From: Umezawaea sp036375055
Lineage (GTDB): Bacteria; Actinomycetota; Actinomycetes; Mycobacteriales; Pseudonocardiaceae
Direction: 5' to 3'
NCBI RefSeq assembly: GCF_036375055.1
Contig: NZ_DASUSQ010000046.1
Location: 1-64,000, forward strand
DNA: 64,000 nt
This document shows positions 43,027-51,903 of the stretch, piece by piece. The notes under the pieces are model-generated. The model was not told where the DNA came from. It ran no database searches and saw only the letters and a program-made list of their open reading frames with translations. A program made the translations under genes and the position numbers. Position 1 is the first letter of the stretch, and every line of letters starts with the position of its first letter.

Positions 43027-44103
43027 ATGTGTGAGACCAACGCTTTCCTGCCGCTCCACGTCGGCACCACCACCATCCGCAACCGCCTGTCCATGGCCCC
43101 GATGACCCGCAGCCGGGCCACCGAGCAGGGCCTGGCCACCCCCTCGATCGCCGAGTACTACCGGCAGCGCGCGGGCGCGGGCCTGATCGTCACCGAGGCC
43201 ACCCAGATCAGCCCGCGCGGCAAGTCCTACCCGACCACGCCGGGCATCGGCACACCCGAGCAGGCCGAGAGCTGGCGGCAGGTCACCGACGCCGTGCACG
43301 AGGCGGGCAGCACCATCCACCTCCAGCTCTTCCACGGCGGCCGCACCGGGCACCCGACCATGCGGGGCGGGCTGGCGGGGCACGCGCCCTCGGCGGTGGC
43401 CGCGCCCGGCCAGACCTTCACCCCCGACGGGATGAGGGACCACGAGGTACCCGTGGCCATGACCGTCGAGGACATCCGCGACACGCTGCGGGAGTTCGCG
43501 GCGGCCTCGGCGCTGGCGATCTCGGCGGGCTTCGACGGCGTGCAGCTGCACGCGGCCAACGGCTACCTGCCGCAGCAGTTCCTCTGCCGGAACTCGAACC
43601 TGCGCACCGACGAGTGGGGCGGCAGCACGGAGAACCGCATCCGCTTCGTCGTCGAGGCCGTCCGGGCGATGGCCGGTGCGGCGGGCGCGAACCGGACCTC
43701 GCTGCGGATCTCGCCCGCCAGCACGATCCAGGGCATCGACGAGGGCGACAGCGAGGAGCTCTACGAGGCCCTGCTGGGCGAGCTGGCGGACGACGGCCTG
43801 GCGTTCCTGGACATCTCGGAAACCCCTGGCCACCGCGACCTGACCGCGGTGCTGCGCAAGTCCTGGCCGGGGGTGCTGGTGCTCAACCCCCACCGGGTCG
43901 CCGAGCCGGAGGCCCCGCACGACCGGGTCGCCGACGCGCTCGCCGCGGGCGCGGACGTGGTGGCGCTGGGCGCGCCGTGGCTGGCCAACCCCGACCTGGC
44001 CGAGCGCATCGCGCGGCGCGGCCCGTACAACGACCCGGACGGCTCGACCTTCTACGGCGGCACCGACGCGGGCTACCTCGACTACCCCCCGCTGGCGGCC
44101 TGA
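43027..44103 (+). CDS. Old yellow enzyme family alkene reductase
   Basis: A 358-residue FMN-dependent ene-reductase that reduces activated C=C bonds of enals, enones or quinones with NAD(P)H. Visible motifs include NRLSMAPMTRSRA (FMN region), LQLFHGGRTGHP, GVQLHAANGYLPQQFL (barrel strand with conserved His/Asn) and the OYE fingerprint RTDEWGGSTENR. The ATG at 43027 lacks a strong ribosome site, but homology starts there. It is divergent from an HxlR regulator and its stop is one base before the start of the next SDR gene, so the two are coupled. Confidence 0.93.
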   Translation: MCETNAFLPLHVGTTTIRNRLSMAPMTRSRATEQGLATPSIAEYYRQRAGAGLIVTEATQISPRGKSYPTTPGIGTPEQAESWRQVTDAVHEAGSTIHLQLFHGGRTGHPTMRGGLAGHAPSAVAAPGQTFTPDGMRDHEVPVAMTVEDIRDTLREFAAASALAISAGFDGVQLHAANGYLPQQFLCRNSNLRTDEWGGSTENRIRFVVEAVRAMAGAAGANRTSLRISPASTIQGIDEGDSEELYEALLGELADDGLAFLDISETPGHRDLTAVLRKSWPGVLVLNPHRVAEPEAPHDRVADALAAGADVVALGAPWLANPDLAERIARRGPYNDPDGSTFYGGTDAGYLDYPPLAA

Positions 44104-44104
44104 C

Positions 44105-44833
44105 GTGGGCAAGCTGACGAACCGCACCGCGGTGATCACCGGTGGCACCGCGGGCATCGGACTGGCCACCGCCCGCCGCTTCGTCGCCGAGGGCGCGCAC
44201 GTGGTGCTCACCGGCCGCCGCCCCGGCCTGCTGGCCGAGGTCGTGGCGGAACTCGGCTCGGCGGCCACCGGGGTGTGCGGCGACGCGAGCGACCCGGACC
44301 ACCTGACCGAGCTGCTGGCGGTGGTGCGTGCCGGGGGCAGGGGGCTCGACGTGCTCTTCACCAACGCGGGCGGCGGCGCGTTCACCCCGTTCGGCCAGGT
44401 CACCCCGGAAACCGTGGACGAGGTGCTGGCGCAGAACCTGAGCGCGCCCTACCTCACCGTGCAGACGCTGGCCCCGGTGCTCAACGAGCACGCCTCCGTG
44501 GTGCTGATGTCCTCCATCGGCGCCACCGCGGGCCTGCCGGGCCTCGGCGTGTACTCCGCGGCGAAGGCGGGCGCCCGTGCGCTGGCCCGCACCCTCGCCG
44601 TCGAACTGGGCGGGCGGGGCGTGCGGGTGAACGCGGTGAGCCCCGGCTACATCGACACCTCCAGCGACCCGGAGGCCCGCGAGTACCAGCGGGTGGGCTC
44701 GGCGGGCATCCCGCTGGCGCGGGTGGGACGGCCAGAGGAGGTCGCCGGGGCGGTGCTGTTCCTCGCCTCCGACGACGCCAGCTACGTCACCGGGTCGGAC
44801 CTGTTCGTCGACGGGGGGCGCAACCAGGTCTAG
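44105..44833 (+). CDS. SDR family oxidoreductase (co-translated with the ene-reductase)
   Basis: A 242-residue short-chain dehydrogenase with TGGTAGIG at about 13-20, NAGGG, catalytic Ser in SSIGATAG and YSAAK, ending VTGSDLFVDGG. The GTG start lies one base after the ene-reductase TGA. An Arg pair after beta-2 (TGRRPG) suggests NADP. With the ene-reductase it could fully reduce an unsaturated carbonyl to an alcohol, a typical detoxification pair under HxlR control. A strong hairpin follows. Confidence 0.92.
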   Translation: MGKLTNRTAVITGGTAGIGLATARRFVAEGAHVVLTGRRPGLLAEVVAELGSAATGVCGDASDPDHLTELLAVVRAGGRGLDVLFTNAGGGAFTPFGQVTPETVDEVLAQNLSAPYLTVQTLAPVLNEHASVVLMSSIGATAGLPGLGVYSAAKAGARALARTLAVELGGRGVRVNAVSPGYIDTSSDPEAREYQRVGSAGIPLARVGRPEEVAGAVLFLASDDASYVTGSDLFVDGGRNQV

Positions 44834-44845
44834 CGCACGGCGGAG

Positions 44846-44871
44846 GGCCGCCCCCGGTACCGGGGGTGGCC
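44846..44871 (+). terminator. Hairpin terminator after the ene-reductase/SDR operon
   Basis: CCCCCGGTACCGGGGG is a perfect 16-base dyad extended by GGCC on both sides, 13 bases past the SDR stop and before the LuxR-family gene. Confidence 0.8.
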
Positions 44872-44906
44872 GGCCTGCGCCACCTCGGTAGACTGGAAAA
44901 ACGTTG

Positions 44907-47759
44907 GTGGCTCACGAAGTCCACCACGTCGACCGGCCGGACGAGCGGGAGTGCAGGCTTCTGGTGGCGGAGCTCGTGGAGCGGGACGCCGAGCTGCGGG
45001 CTCTGCACCGGCTGGTGCTGCGGGTCAGGGCGGGGCACGGTGGCCTGGCGGTGCTGGACGCGGGGGCGGGTCTCGGCAAGACCGCGCTGCTGCGCCACCT
45101 GCGCGGGCTCGCGGCGGAGCAGGGGTGCGTCGTGCTGTCGGCCCGCGGTGCCGAGCTGGAGCGGGAGTTCGCGTTCGGCGTGGTGCGGCAACTGGTCGAA
45201 CCCGTGCTGCCGCACGACGGGGCCGAGCGGCGGCAGGTCTTCCGCGGCGCGGCCGGCGCCACCGAGGGGCTGTTCGGCGCTGACGGCGGCCAGGCCGTTC
45301 CGGGGTCGCCGTTCCCGCTGCTGAACGGCCTGTACTGGCTGCTGGTCAACCTCGCCGAGCGGGCTCCGCTGGTCGTGCTGGTGGACGACGCGCAGTGGGC
45401 CGACCAGCCCTCCCTGCGGTTCCTGGGTTTCCTCGCGCGGCGGCTCGACTCGGTGGGGGTGCTCGTGACCGTGACGATCAGGTCCGCCGAGCACGGCGAT
45501 GACGAGCTGGTCGACGACCTGCTGGCCGCCGACGACCTGACCCTGTTGCGCCCCAGGGACCTCAGCGCTCGCGGCGTCGCCCACCTGGTGCGCCGCGAAC
45601 TCGGTCCCGGCGCGCAGGACGAGTTCTGCGCCGCCTGCCACGCCATCACCGGCGGCAACCCGCTGTTCGTCCGCGAGCTGCTGCGGGTGCTGGTGGCCGA
45701 CGGGGTCACGCCGGACGCCGAGCACGCCGCCACCGTCGCGGAGGCGGGGCCGGGTGCCGTCCACTGGTACGTCGCCGCCCGGCTGCGCCGCCAGACGCCG
45801 CAGGTCACATCGGTGGCGCGGGCCGTCGCGGTGCTCGGCAACGACGTGGACCTCGCGGTGGTCGCGGCGCAGGCGCACCTCACGTGGGGGGAGACCGCGG
45901 CGGCGGCGCAGCGGCTGACCCGGCAGGGGATCTTCGAGCAGGCCGATCCCCCGGCGTTCGTCCACGCCGTCGTGCGGGACGTGGCGCTGTCGCTGATCCC
46001 CGCGGCGGACCTCTCGGCCGAGCACGAGCGGGCCGCGACCGTGCTGCTGCGGGCGGGCGGGTCGGTGACCACGGCCGCCTCGCACCTGCTGCGCACCGTC
46101 CCCGCGGGCGAGCCGGACCGGATCGGGACGCTGGCCGCCGCGGCCAGGCAGGCGTTCCAGCACGGCGCTCCGGAGAACGCGGCGGTGTTCCTGGTCCGCG
46201 CCAGGGCCGAACCTCCGCCTCCCGCGCTGCGTGCCGAGATCAGCAGGCAGCTGGGCAACTGCGAGGCGCACCACCTCGCCGTCGACGCCGCCGGGACCCA
46301 CCTGCGGGAAGCGCTCTCCCTGGCGGACGCGGGGAGGCAGCGGGCGCTCTGCGCGTACAGCCTGGCCCGGTTCCACAACGCCTGCGGCGATCCCCGGCAG
46401 GCCATCCCCCTGCTCCGCCGGGCGTTGGACGACCTGGCGGGTGTGGACGACCCCGCGCTGGAACCGGAGGTGGAGGCCGAGCTGATCGGCGTGGCGCGGT
46501 CCGACCTCGCGGGGCGCGAGGTCCTCCTGCGGCACCTGGAGTCCTTCGACGCCAGGCCGGACCGCCCGGACGCGGTCCTGGACTCGCAGCGGTCGGTGGA
46601 GGCGGTCTTCGCCGGGCGCCCGGCCGAGGAGGCGGTCCGGCTCGCGCGGTCGGCGCTCGCGGGCGACGCGCTCACCCCGGAGCGGTCCGGGCTGTGGTCC
46701 GCCGTGCACACCCTGATCGTCACCGACCGGCTCGACGAGGTGGAGCGGCGGACGCAGCGGGCGCTCGACACCGCCGTCGACCGCGGCCTGCTGTTCCCGA
46801 TGGGCGTCATCCGCGGTTACCTGGCGCGGATCGCCCTGCTGCGCGGCGACCTGCGACTGGCGGCCGAGCACGTCGAACTCGGCACGGCGGCGGCCCCCCG
46901 GCCGAACGTCGGCCTCCCCCTGCTCGACTCCACGGCGGTCCACCTGCTCGTCGAACGGGGCCGCCTCGACGAGGCCGAGGCCGTGCTGGCCGACGGCGAG
47001 CTGTCGGGCGACCGGCTGCCGAGGTCGTCGACGCACCTGTGGCTGCTCGAAGCGCGTACCCGCCTGCGGCTCGCCCAGGGCGACCACGTCGCCGCGCTCG
47101 CGGACGCCGTCGCGTGTGGACGGTCGTTGCGGGGCTGGGGCGTGGGCGGCGTCTGGGACGTGCCCTGGCGACTGCTGGCCGCGCACGCCCACCGCCTCGC
47201 CGGGAACCACGGGGAAGCGGCCTCCCTCGCGCACGAGCAGCTGCGGCTGGCGCGCGACTTCGCCGTGCCGCGGCACATCGCGGTCGCGCTGCGCGCCGCG
47301 GCCGGGTCCGCGGCCCCGGCCGACCAGCACGGGCACCTGGTGGAAGCCGCCGACCTGCTGCGCGGCGGACCGGGCAGGCTCGAACTCGTCCACGTCCTGG
47401 CGGACCTCGGCGCGGTGCGGCAGCGCGACGGCGACCGGGAAGCGGCCAGGACGACGGTCCGGCGGGCGGCCGAACTGGCGGCGGAGTGCCACGCGGTCGA
47501 GCTGGCCGAACGGCTCCGCGCCGGGCTGGCGGCGAGCGGTGGTCGTGCGCCCCGGCTGCGCCTCACCGGCCTGCACGCCCTCACCCCGTCCGAGCAGCGC
47601 GTCGCCAAGCTCGCGGCCGACGCGCTGACCAACCGCGAGATCGCCGAGCGCCTCTTCGTCAGCGAGAAGACCATCGAGGCCCACCTGAGCCGCACGTTCC
47701 GCAAGCTCGGCGTCCGCTCCCGCACCCAGCTCGTCACCCGCCTGACCGCGACCCCCTGA
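44907..47759 (+). CDS. Large ATP-binding LuxR family regulator (LAL type)
   Basis: A 950-residue regulator. The N-terminal AAA/STAND ATPase has Walker A DAGAGLGKTALL near residue 50 and Walker B VVLVDDAQWAD near 154. A long helical, TPR-like middle follows, and the C-terminal 65 residues are a LuxR HTH (LTPSEQRVAKLAADALTNRE, then SEKTIEAHLS). The start is GTG at 44907, or TTG three bases earlier. A -10-like TAGACT at 44889-44894 leaves almost no leader. The next two genes on the same strand encode unrecognised large proteins, and a LuxR-type box lies between, so they are the likely targets. Confidence 0.9.
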   Translation: MAHEVHHVDRPDERECRLLVAELVERDAELRALHRLVLRVRAGHGGLAVLDAGAGLGKTALLRHLRGLAAEQGCVVLSARGAELEREFAFGVVRQLVEPVLPHDGAERRQVFRGAAGATEGLFGADGGQAVPGSPFPLLNGLYWLLVNLAERAPLVVLVDDAQWADQPSLRFLGFLARRLDSVGVLVTVTIRSAEHGDDELVDDLLAADDLTLLRPRDLSARGVAHLVRRELGPGAQDEFCAACHAITGGNPLFVRELLRVLVADGVTPDAEHAATVAEAGPGAVHWYVAARLRRQTPQVTSVARAVAVLGNDVDLAVVAAQAHLTWGETAAAAQRLTRQGIFEQADPPAFVHAVVRDVALSLIPAADLSAEHERAATVLLRAGGSVTTAASHLLRTVPAGEPDRIGTLAAAARQAFQHGAPENAAVFLVRARAEPPPPALRAEISRQLGNCEAHHLAVDAAGTHLREALSLADAGRQRALCAYSLARFHNACGDPRQAIPLLRRALDDLAGVDDPALEPEVEAELIGVARSDLAGREVLLRHLESFDARPDRPDAVLDSQRSVEAVFAGRPAEEAVRLARSALAGDALTPERSGLWSAVHTLIVTDRLDEVERRTQRALDTAVDRGLLFPMGVIRGYLARIALLRGDLRLAAEHVELGTAAAPRPNVGLPLLDSTAVHLLVERGRLDEAEAVLADGELSGDRLPRSSTHLWLLEARTRLRLAQGDHVAALADAVACGRSLRGWGVGGVWDVPWRLLAAHAHRLAGNHGEAASLAHEQLRLARDFAVPRHIAVALRAAAGSAAPADQHGHLVEAADLLRGGPGRLELVHVLADLGAVRQRDGDREAARTTVRRAAELAAECHAVELAERLRAGLAASGGRAPRLRLTGLHALTPSEQRVAKLAADALTNREIAERLFVSEKTIEAHLSRTFRKLGVRSRTQLVTRLTATP

Positions 47760-47789
47760 GCCCCCCGCACGGGCTGAGCGGCCAAGACG

Positions 47790-47813
47790 AGGGGTTCCTG
47801 TAGGGGTTTCCCG
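47790..47813 (+). promoter_or_regulatory. Candidate LuxR-family box upstream of the giant-protein operon
   Basis: Direct repeats AGGGGTTCC (47790) and AGGGGTTTCC (47802) are 12 bases apart. The second, read as GTAGGGGTTTCCCGGA, matches about 12 of 16 positions of the PimM-type PAS-LuxR consensus CTVGGGAWWTCCCBAG. It lies 31 bases after the LuxR-family stop and about 105 before the next start. Confidence 0.5.
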
Positions 47814-47915
47814 GACGAGCGCGGGTACCGCCCGCTCCTAGCGTCAGCGGGGTCAGGGACGCCGGTGAGACCACACCACCGGCCGTCGAGAACTCCACCA
47901 GCAGGGGGCACCCAG

Positions 47916-50900
47916 ATGCCGATCCGCACGAACCCGGCGACCCGACGGCGGGTCACCGGGGACACCGGTCACCACGACCTCCTCCTCCACCGCATGGGCA
48001 CGTCCGGCAACTCCGACCGGGACATCCCCGGCCGCGTCACCGTCGTGCTCGCCGACGAGGGCCACCTCTTCCTCGACCAGGTCCCGATCCCGCGCGACGC
48101 GTGGACCTACGACGAGCACGACCGGGTGCTGACCTGGAGGGGCGCCTACGGCGGCGGCACGCTGCTGCTCGCCCACGACGGCCGGGGCGCGCACGGCACC
48201 GTCGGCCCGGCCCACGACCTCTGCTCGGTCGCGGCGGGTGCGCGGGCGCAGTTCCTGTGCGACGTCGCGCTGGACTGCGGCGCCGGCTACGTGTCCGCGG
48301 GCAACCAGATCGTGGGTCTGGCCTGGGACCCGGCGTCGACCGAGTGGACCGGTGCGACCTGGGTGCCGAAGCGCCTGCTGCTCACCTACACCGTGACCCC
48401 CGGCGGTCCGCTCCAGCCGCCCACGTTCACCTTCGAGTTCAACGACACCGGTGCCAGGGGCGGGCCGTGGGACCCCGGCTCCGGCGCCTTCAGCGCGACC
48501 CTGCAACTCGGGGAGCGCGGCGACGAGCAGGCGTGGGACCTGACGTTCCGGTCTCTCATCCCGCCGCAGCCCGACCGGGGGAAACCCGGACCGGCCAGCG
48601 TCTACCCGTGGTGGCTCCAGGCCGCGGAGGACACCGCCGCGCTGGGCATCGACGGCGTCCTGGTCGTCGACGAGAACGCCCCCGACGGCACGCTCGTCGG
48701 GTTCCGGGGCCTGCGGCCGAACGCCGCCGTCGCGGGCTACTACCGCACGTCCACCCGGACCGCGCCGTTCGGCGTCTTCGACGGACGGCTGGTCGTGGGC
48801 GGCGCGCCCGTGCCCGACGCGGTCCTGGTCGGCGACCGGTTGACGTGGGCCGACCTCTCCCCCGCGCTGCGCGAGCGCACGGGGCTGCCCGCGAGCGGGA
48901 GCCTGGTGTTCGCGGACCTCGGGTCGACCGCCACGACCGAGGACGGCACCGTGCGGGCCGTCCGGCTCGACGCCGCGACGGCGCTGACCGCGATCACCCA
49001 GCACCGCGACCTGCACCGGGCGGCGCACCGGTTGTCGCTCGCACACGCGAAGGCCATCGCGGACCCCGCTCTGGACATGTACTCCCTGCTCGCGATGACC
49101 CCGTTCGCGAAGGACGACAAGGGCGTCCTGCGCGACCAGGTCCAGGGCGCCGTGACGCAGGACCTCAGCGACATCATGAACTCCTTCATCCCCACCGACC
49201 TGTGGAAGCTGGTCTTCCCGGACACGAACCAGACCACGCTCACCGGTGACCTCGCCGAGATCGCCAACAGCCCGGTGGCCGGTGTCGACGACCCGGTCGG
49301 CTGGTACCGCTCGCTCGCGACCGCCGTGCTCACGCACGGCCTGGCGAACGGTTCGGAGGAGCACTGCCGCAACCTCAACGGTCCCCGCGCGCAGGCCTGG
49401 CTCACCACCGAGGTGGCGAGGTCGAAGGTCTACGCCGCGCACGGGCAGCGCCTGTTCACCCTGCGGTGGCAGGAGCACTGCCCGCTGACGGCGTCGTACC
49501 TGCGGGACCAGATCACGAACGCCGCGACCTACCGGGACACGATCACGACGGTGGTCGCCGACGCGATCACCGACATCCAGGACAACGTGATCACCGACAG
49601 CACGTCGGTCCCGGACCTGAAGAAGACCATGATCGCCGACGTCCAGGAGGCGGGCCAGTACGCCGACACCAACGAGCTCTACTGGGCGTTCGCGTACTAC
49701 ACCTACAACACCGCCCCCGCGATCCTGGCCAACATCGCCGTGCAGATGGCGTACGGCACCGGGTCCGGCGACGGGACCGGCCTCTCCCGGCTCCTCCAGC
49801 AGAACGTGGCCGTGCTGACGGCGCTGGACCCGTCGGGGTTCTTCGCGCAGCGCTACGTGCGCACCCTCAACACGTTCCTGGCCACCAACGTCCTGCCGAG
49901 CATGTTCGGATTCCTCGGCGACGCCATGAGCTTCGACCTCATCGAGGAGTACCTCCAGCAGTTCGTCGCGAACAACATCGCCAACGAGGACCGGCAGATC
50001 GCCGAGGCGGCCGCCCAGATCGACGCCCTGCTCAAGTCGAAGGACGCCGACACGATCCTGCACGACTCCATCGAGGCGTTGCAGGAGATCTCCTCTCTCA
50101 TCAACGACACCCTGGCGCTGCCGTACATCGCGTCGAAGTGGGTCGACTGGTTCACCGAGAAGTACCCCAGGTTCTCCGCCATGGGATCGATGTTCGGCAC
50201 CGCGCTCATCGGCGGGATCACCATGCTCGGCGTCTCCAACCTCATCAACGGGTTCAAGAACTGGTCGGACCTCGACAAGGACGAGCGCGCCGACCTGGTG
50301 CTCAACGCCGTCCAGTTCGGGGTGCAGCTCGTGGCCGCGGTGGTCAAGAGGGGCATCCGGATCTACGCGATCTTCAGCGTCGAGGGGATGACGTCCAAGC
50401 AGCGCACCGCCGCCGTCAGCAGGATCCTGATGACCGGTGAGGCGGACCGGCTGGAGAGCGGCCTGATCAAGATCGGCAACTCCACGGCCCGCTGGCTCGG
50501 CGACACCCAGGGGATGGCCGAGTACCTCAAGGAGAACCCCGAGGTCCTCGAACGCCTGCTGGACACCCAGCTGACCACCGACGCCGAGGAGGTCGGCTGG
50601 GCGGCCAAGGTGTTCGGGGCGAACCTCGACGAGTTCCTCGCCAACAGGCTCGGCCCGGTCCTCATCGTCGCGGGCATGGTGGTGAGCGTCGTCCGCCTCG
50701 CCGAGGGCGAGTCGACCATCGACACCTGGGCCGACGCGCTGAACATCGTCGGCGGGGCGCTGATGCTCATGGCGTTCGCGGGTGAGGGCATGGCCGAGGG
50801 CGCGCTGGCGAGCGCGCTGGCGTTCGCCGGACCGCTGGCGATCCTCGTCGCGCTGGCGGGCCTGGGCCTGATGCTGTACGAGATGTTCAAGAAGCAGCCC

Positions 50901-51875
50901 GACCCGGTCGAGGACTTCGTCGACGGCTACGCCAAACCGGCGGGCTTCTGGGTCCCCTCGTCGAAGACCGCGCTGGACTACGCCGTCCCGTTCGAGAACC
51001 CGGACCGGGGATCGCTGATGATGATGGGCTTCACGCTGTCGACGAAGGACGGAACCCTCCGGGTGCACGGCGACGGCTCGGTCCTCCCGGAGCAGAGGAC
51101 CGCGCTGCCCGACTGCGTGTGGCAGGCCACGACCGACGGCTTCGGCATGAGCACCATCGCCACGGTCGTGCAGCAGGACCAGGGCAAGCCGCCGGTCGTG
51201 CGCTACCTGAGCCTGCTCGAGGACGGCACCGTCGCGTTCCGGCCGCGGTGGAGCCCGCTGGAGGAGCTCGTCCCGGTCTCGACGCCCCGCCCGAAGCAGC
51301 CCGACGTCATCACCCAGGTCTGGTTGGGCGAACCGTGGCGGGACGCCACGCTGACCAGCGACGGGAAGGACATGGTCTCGCTACCGCTGAGGTTCCAGCC
51401 CGTGCCGCCGGACGCCAACGGCGGTCACTCACCCGACCGGGCGCGCGACTGGCTCGCCGTGCTGGACGGGAAGCTCGTGGTGACCGACCAGGTCCTGCCG
51501 ACCGGGGACCCGTTCACGCCGGTCGTGCACGGATCGGTGTTCACCCTGGACATGTCCGGCATGGCGCCGAACTACACCACCATGGTGGACCTGACGTTCC
51601 GGCTGGACACCACCCCGTCGACCGTCCAGGTGTTCGGCCCGTCGTTCGCCGTGGTGCCCAGCACACCCCTGTCCTACACCTACCAGGGCGACGCCCTGCC
51701 CGCGTTCCTCGGCTTCGACCCCAAGACCGGCACCTTCCGGCCCAACGGCCAGAAGGCCGACCACGGGTCGCGGACGAGGGACTCGATCATCGCGACGAAC
51801 GCCTGCGGCAGCGGCTCGGCGACGTTCTCCATCACCGTGGCCCAGCCGATCTCCCCGCTGATCCCGAACAGCTGA
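47916..51875 (+). CDS. Giant protein of unknown family with a hydrophobic central region
   Basis: I do not recognise this 1319-residue protein. It has no signal peptide. Residues 1-400 look beta-rich with many Gly/Asp turns, including four Cys (CSVAAGARAQFLCDVALDCG). About 400-750 is helical. Hydrophobic segments follow near 755-778, 794-823, 911-929 and a long Ala/Gly/Leu-rich stretch near 940-990. Residues 1000-1319 are again beta-rich. A soluble shell with a buried or membrane-inserting helical core resembles pore-forming or polymorphic-toxin proteins in outline only. The ATG at 47916 is preceded by GGGGG. It is 28 bases upstream of the Hint-domain gene, in one operon behind a LuxR-family regulator. 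Confidence 0.85.
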   Translation: MPIRTNPATRRRVTGDTGHHDLLLHRMGTSGNSDRDIPGRVTVVLADEGHLFLDQVPIPRDAWTYDEHDRVLTWRGAYGGGTLLLAHDGRGAHGTVGPAHDLCSVAAGARAQFLCDVALDCGAGYVSAGNQIVGLAWDPASTEWTGATWVPKRLLLTYTVTPGGPLQPPTFTFEFNDTGARGGPWDPGSGAFSATLQLGERGDEQAWDLTFRSLIPPQPDRGKPGPASVYPWWLQAAEDTAALGIDGVLVVDENAPDGTLVGFRGLRPNAAVAGYYRTSTRTAPFGVFDGRLVVGGAPVPDAVLVGDRLTWADLSPALRERTGLPASGSLVFADLGSTATTEDGTVRAVRLDAATALTAITQHRDLHRAAHRLSLAHAKAIADPALDMYSLLAMTPFAKDDKGVLRDQVQGAVTQDLSDIMNSFIPTDLWKLVFPDTNQTTLTGDLAEIANSPVAGVDDPVGWYRSLATAVLTHGLANGSEEHCRNLNGPRAQAWLTTEVARSKVYAAHGQRLFTLRWQEHCPLTASYLRDQITNAATYRDTITTVVADAITDIQDNVITDSTSVPDLKKTMIADVQEAGQYADTNELYWAFAYYTYNTAPAILANIAVQMAYGTGSGDGTGLSRLLQQNVAVLTALDPSGFFAQRYVRTLNTFLATNVLPSMFGFLGDAMSFDLIEEYLQQFVANNIANEDRQIAEAAAQIDALLKSKDADTILHDSIEALQEISSLINDTLALPYIASKWVDWFTEKYPRFSAMGSMFGTALIGGITMLGVSNLINGFKNWSDLDKDERADLVLNAVQFGVQLVAAVVKRGIRIYAIFSVEGMTSKQRTAAVSRILMTGEADRLESGLIKIGNSTARWLGDTQGMAEYLKENPEVLERLLDTQLTTDAEEVGWAAKVFGANLDEFLANRLGPVLIVAGMVVSVVRLAEGESTIDTWADALNIVGGALMLMAFAGEGMAEGALASALAFAGPLAILVALAGLGLMLYEMFKKQPDPVEDFVDGYAKPAGFWVPSSKTALDYAVPFENPDRGSLMMMGFTLSTKDGTLRVHGDGSVLPEQRTALPDCVWQATTDGFGMSTIATVVQQDQGKPPVVRYLSLLEDGTVAFRPRWSPLEELVPVSTPRPKQPDVITQVWLGEPWRDATLTSDGKDMVSLPLRFQPVPPDANGGHSPDRARDWLAVLDGKLVVTDQVLPTGDPFTPVVHGSVFTLDMSGMAPNYTTMVDLTFRLDTTPSTVQVFGPSFAVVPSTPLSYTYQGDALPAFLGFDPKTGTFRPNGQKADHGSRTRDSIIATNACGSGSATFSITVAQPISPLIPNS

Positions 51876-51903
51876 CCCGCGACCAGTCCGACGTGGAGCA
51901 ACG

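Noticed and set aside
47853..51068. Long minus-strand frame opposite the giant protein
   Set aside because: The plus-strand frame has correct codon bias, a start with ribosome site and protein-like composition; the minus frame has none of these.
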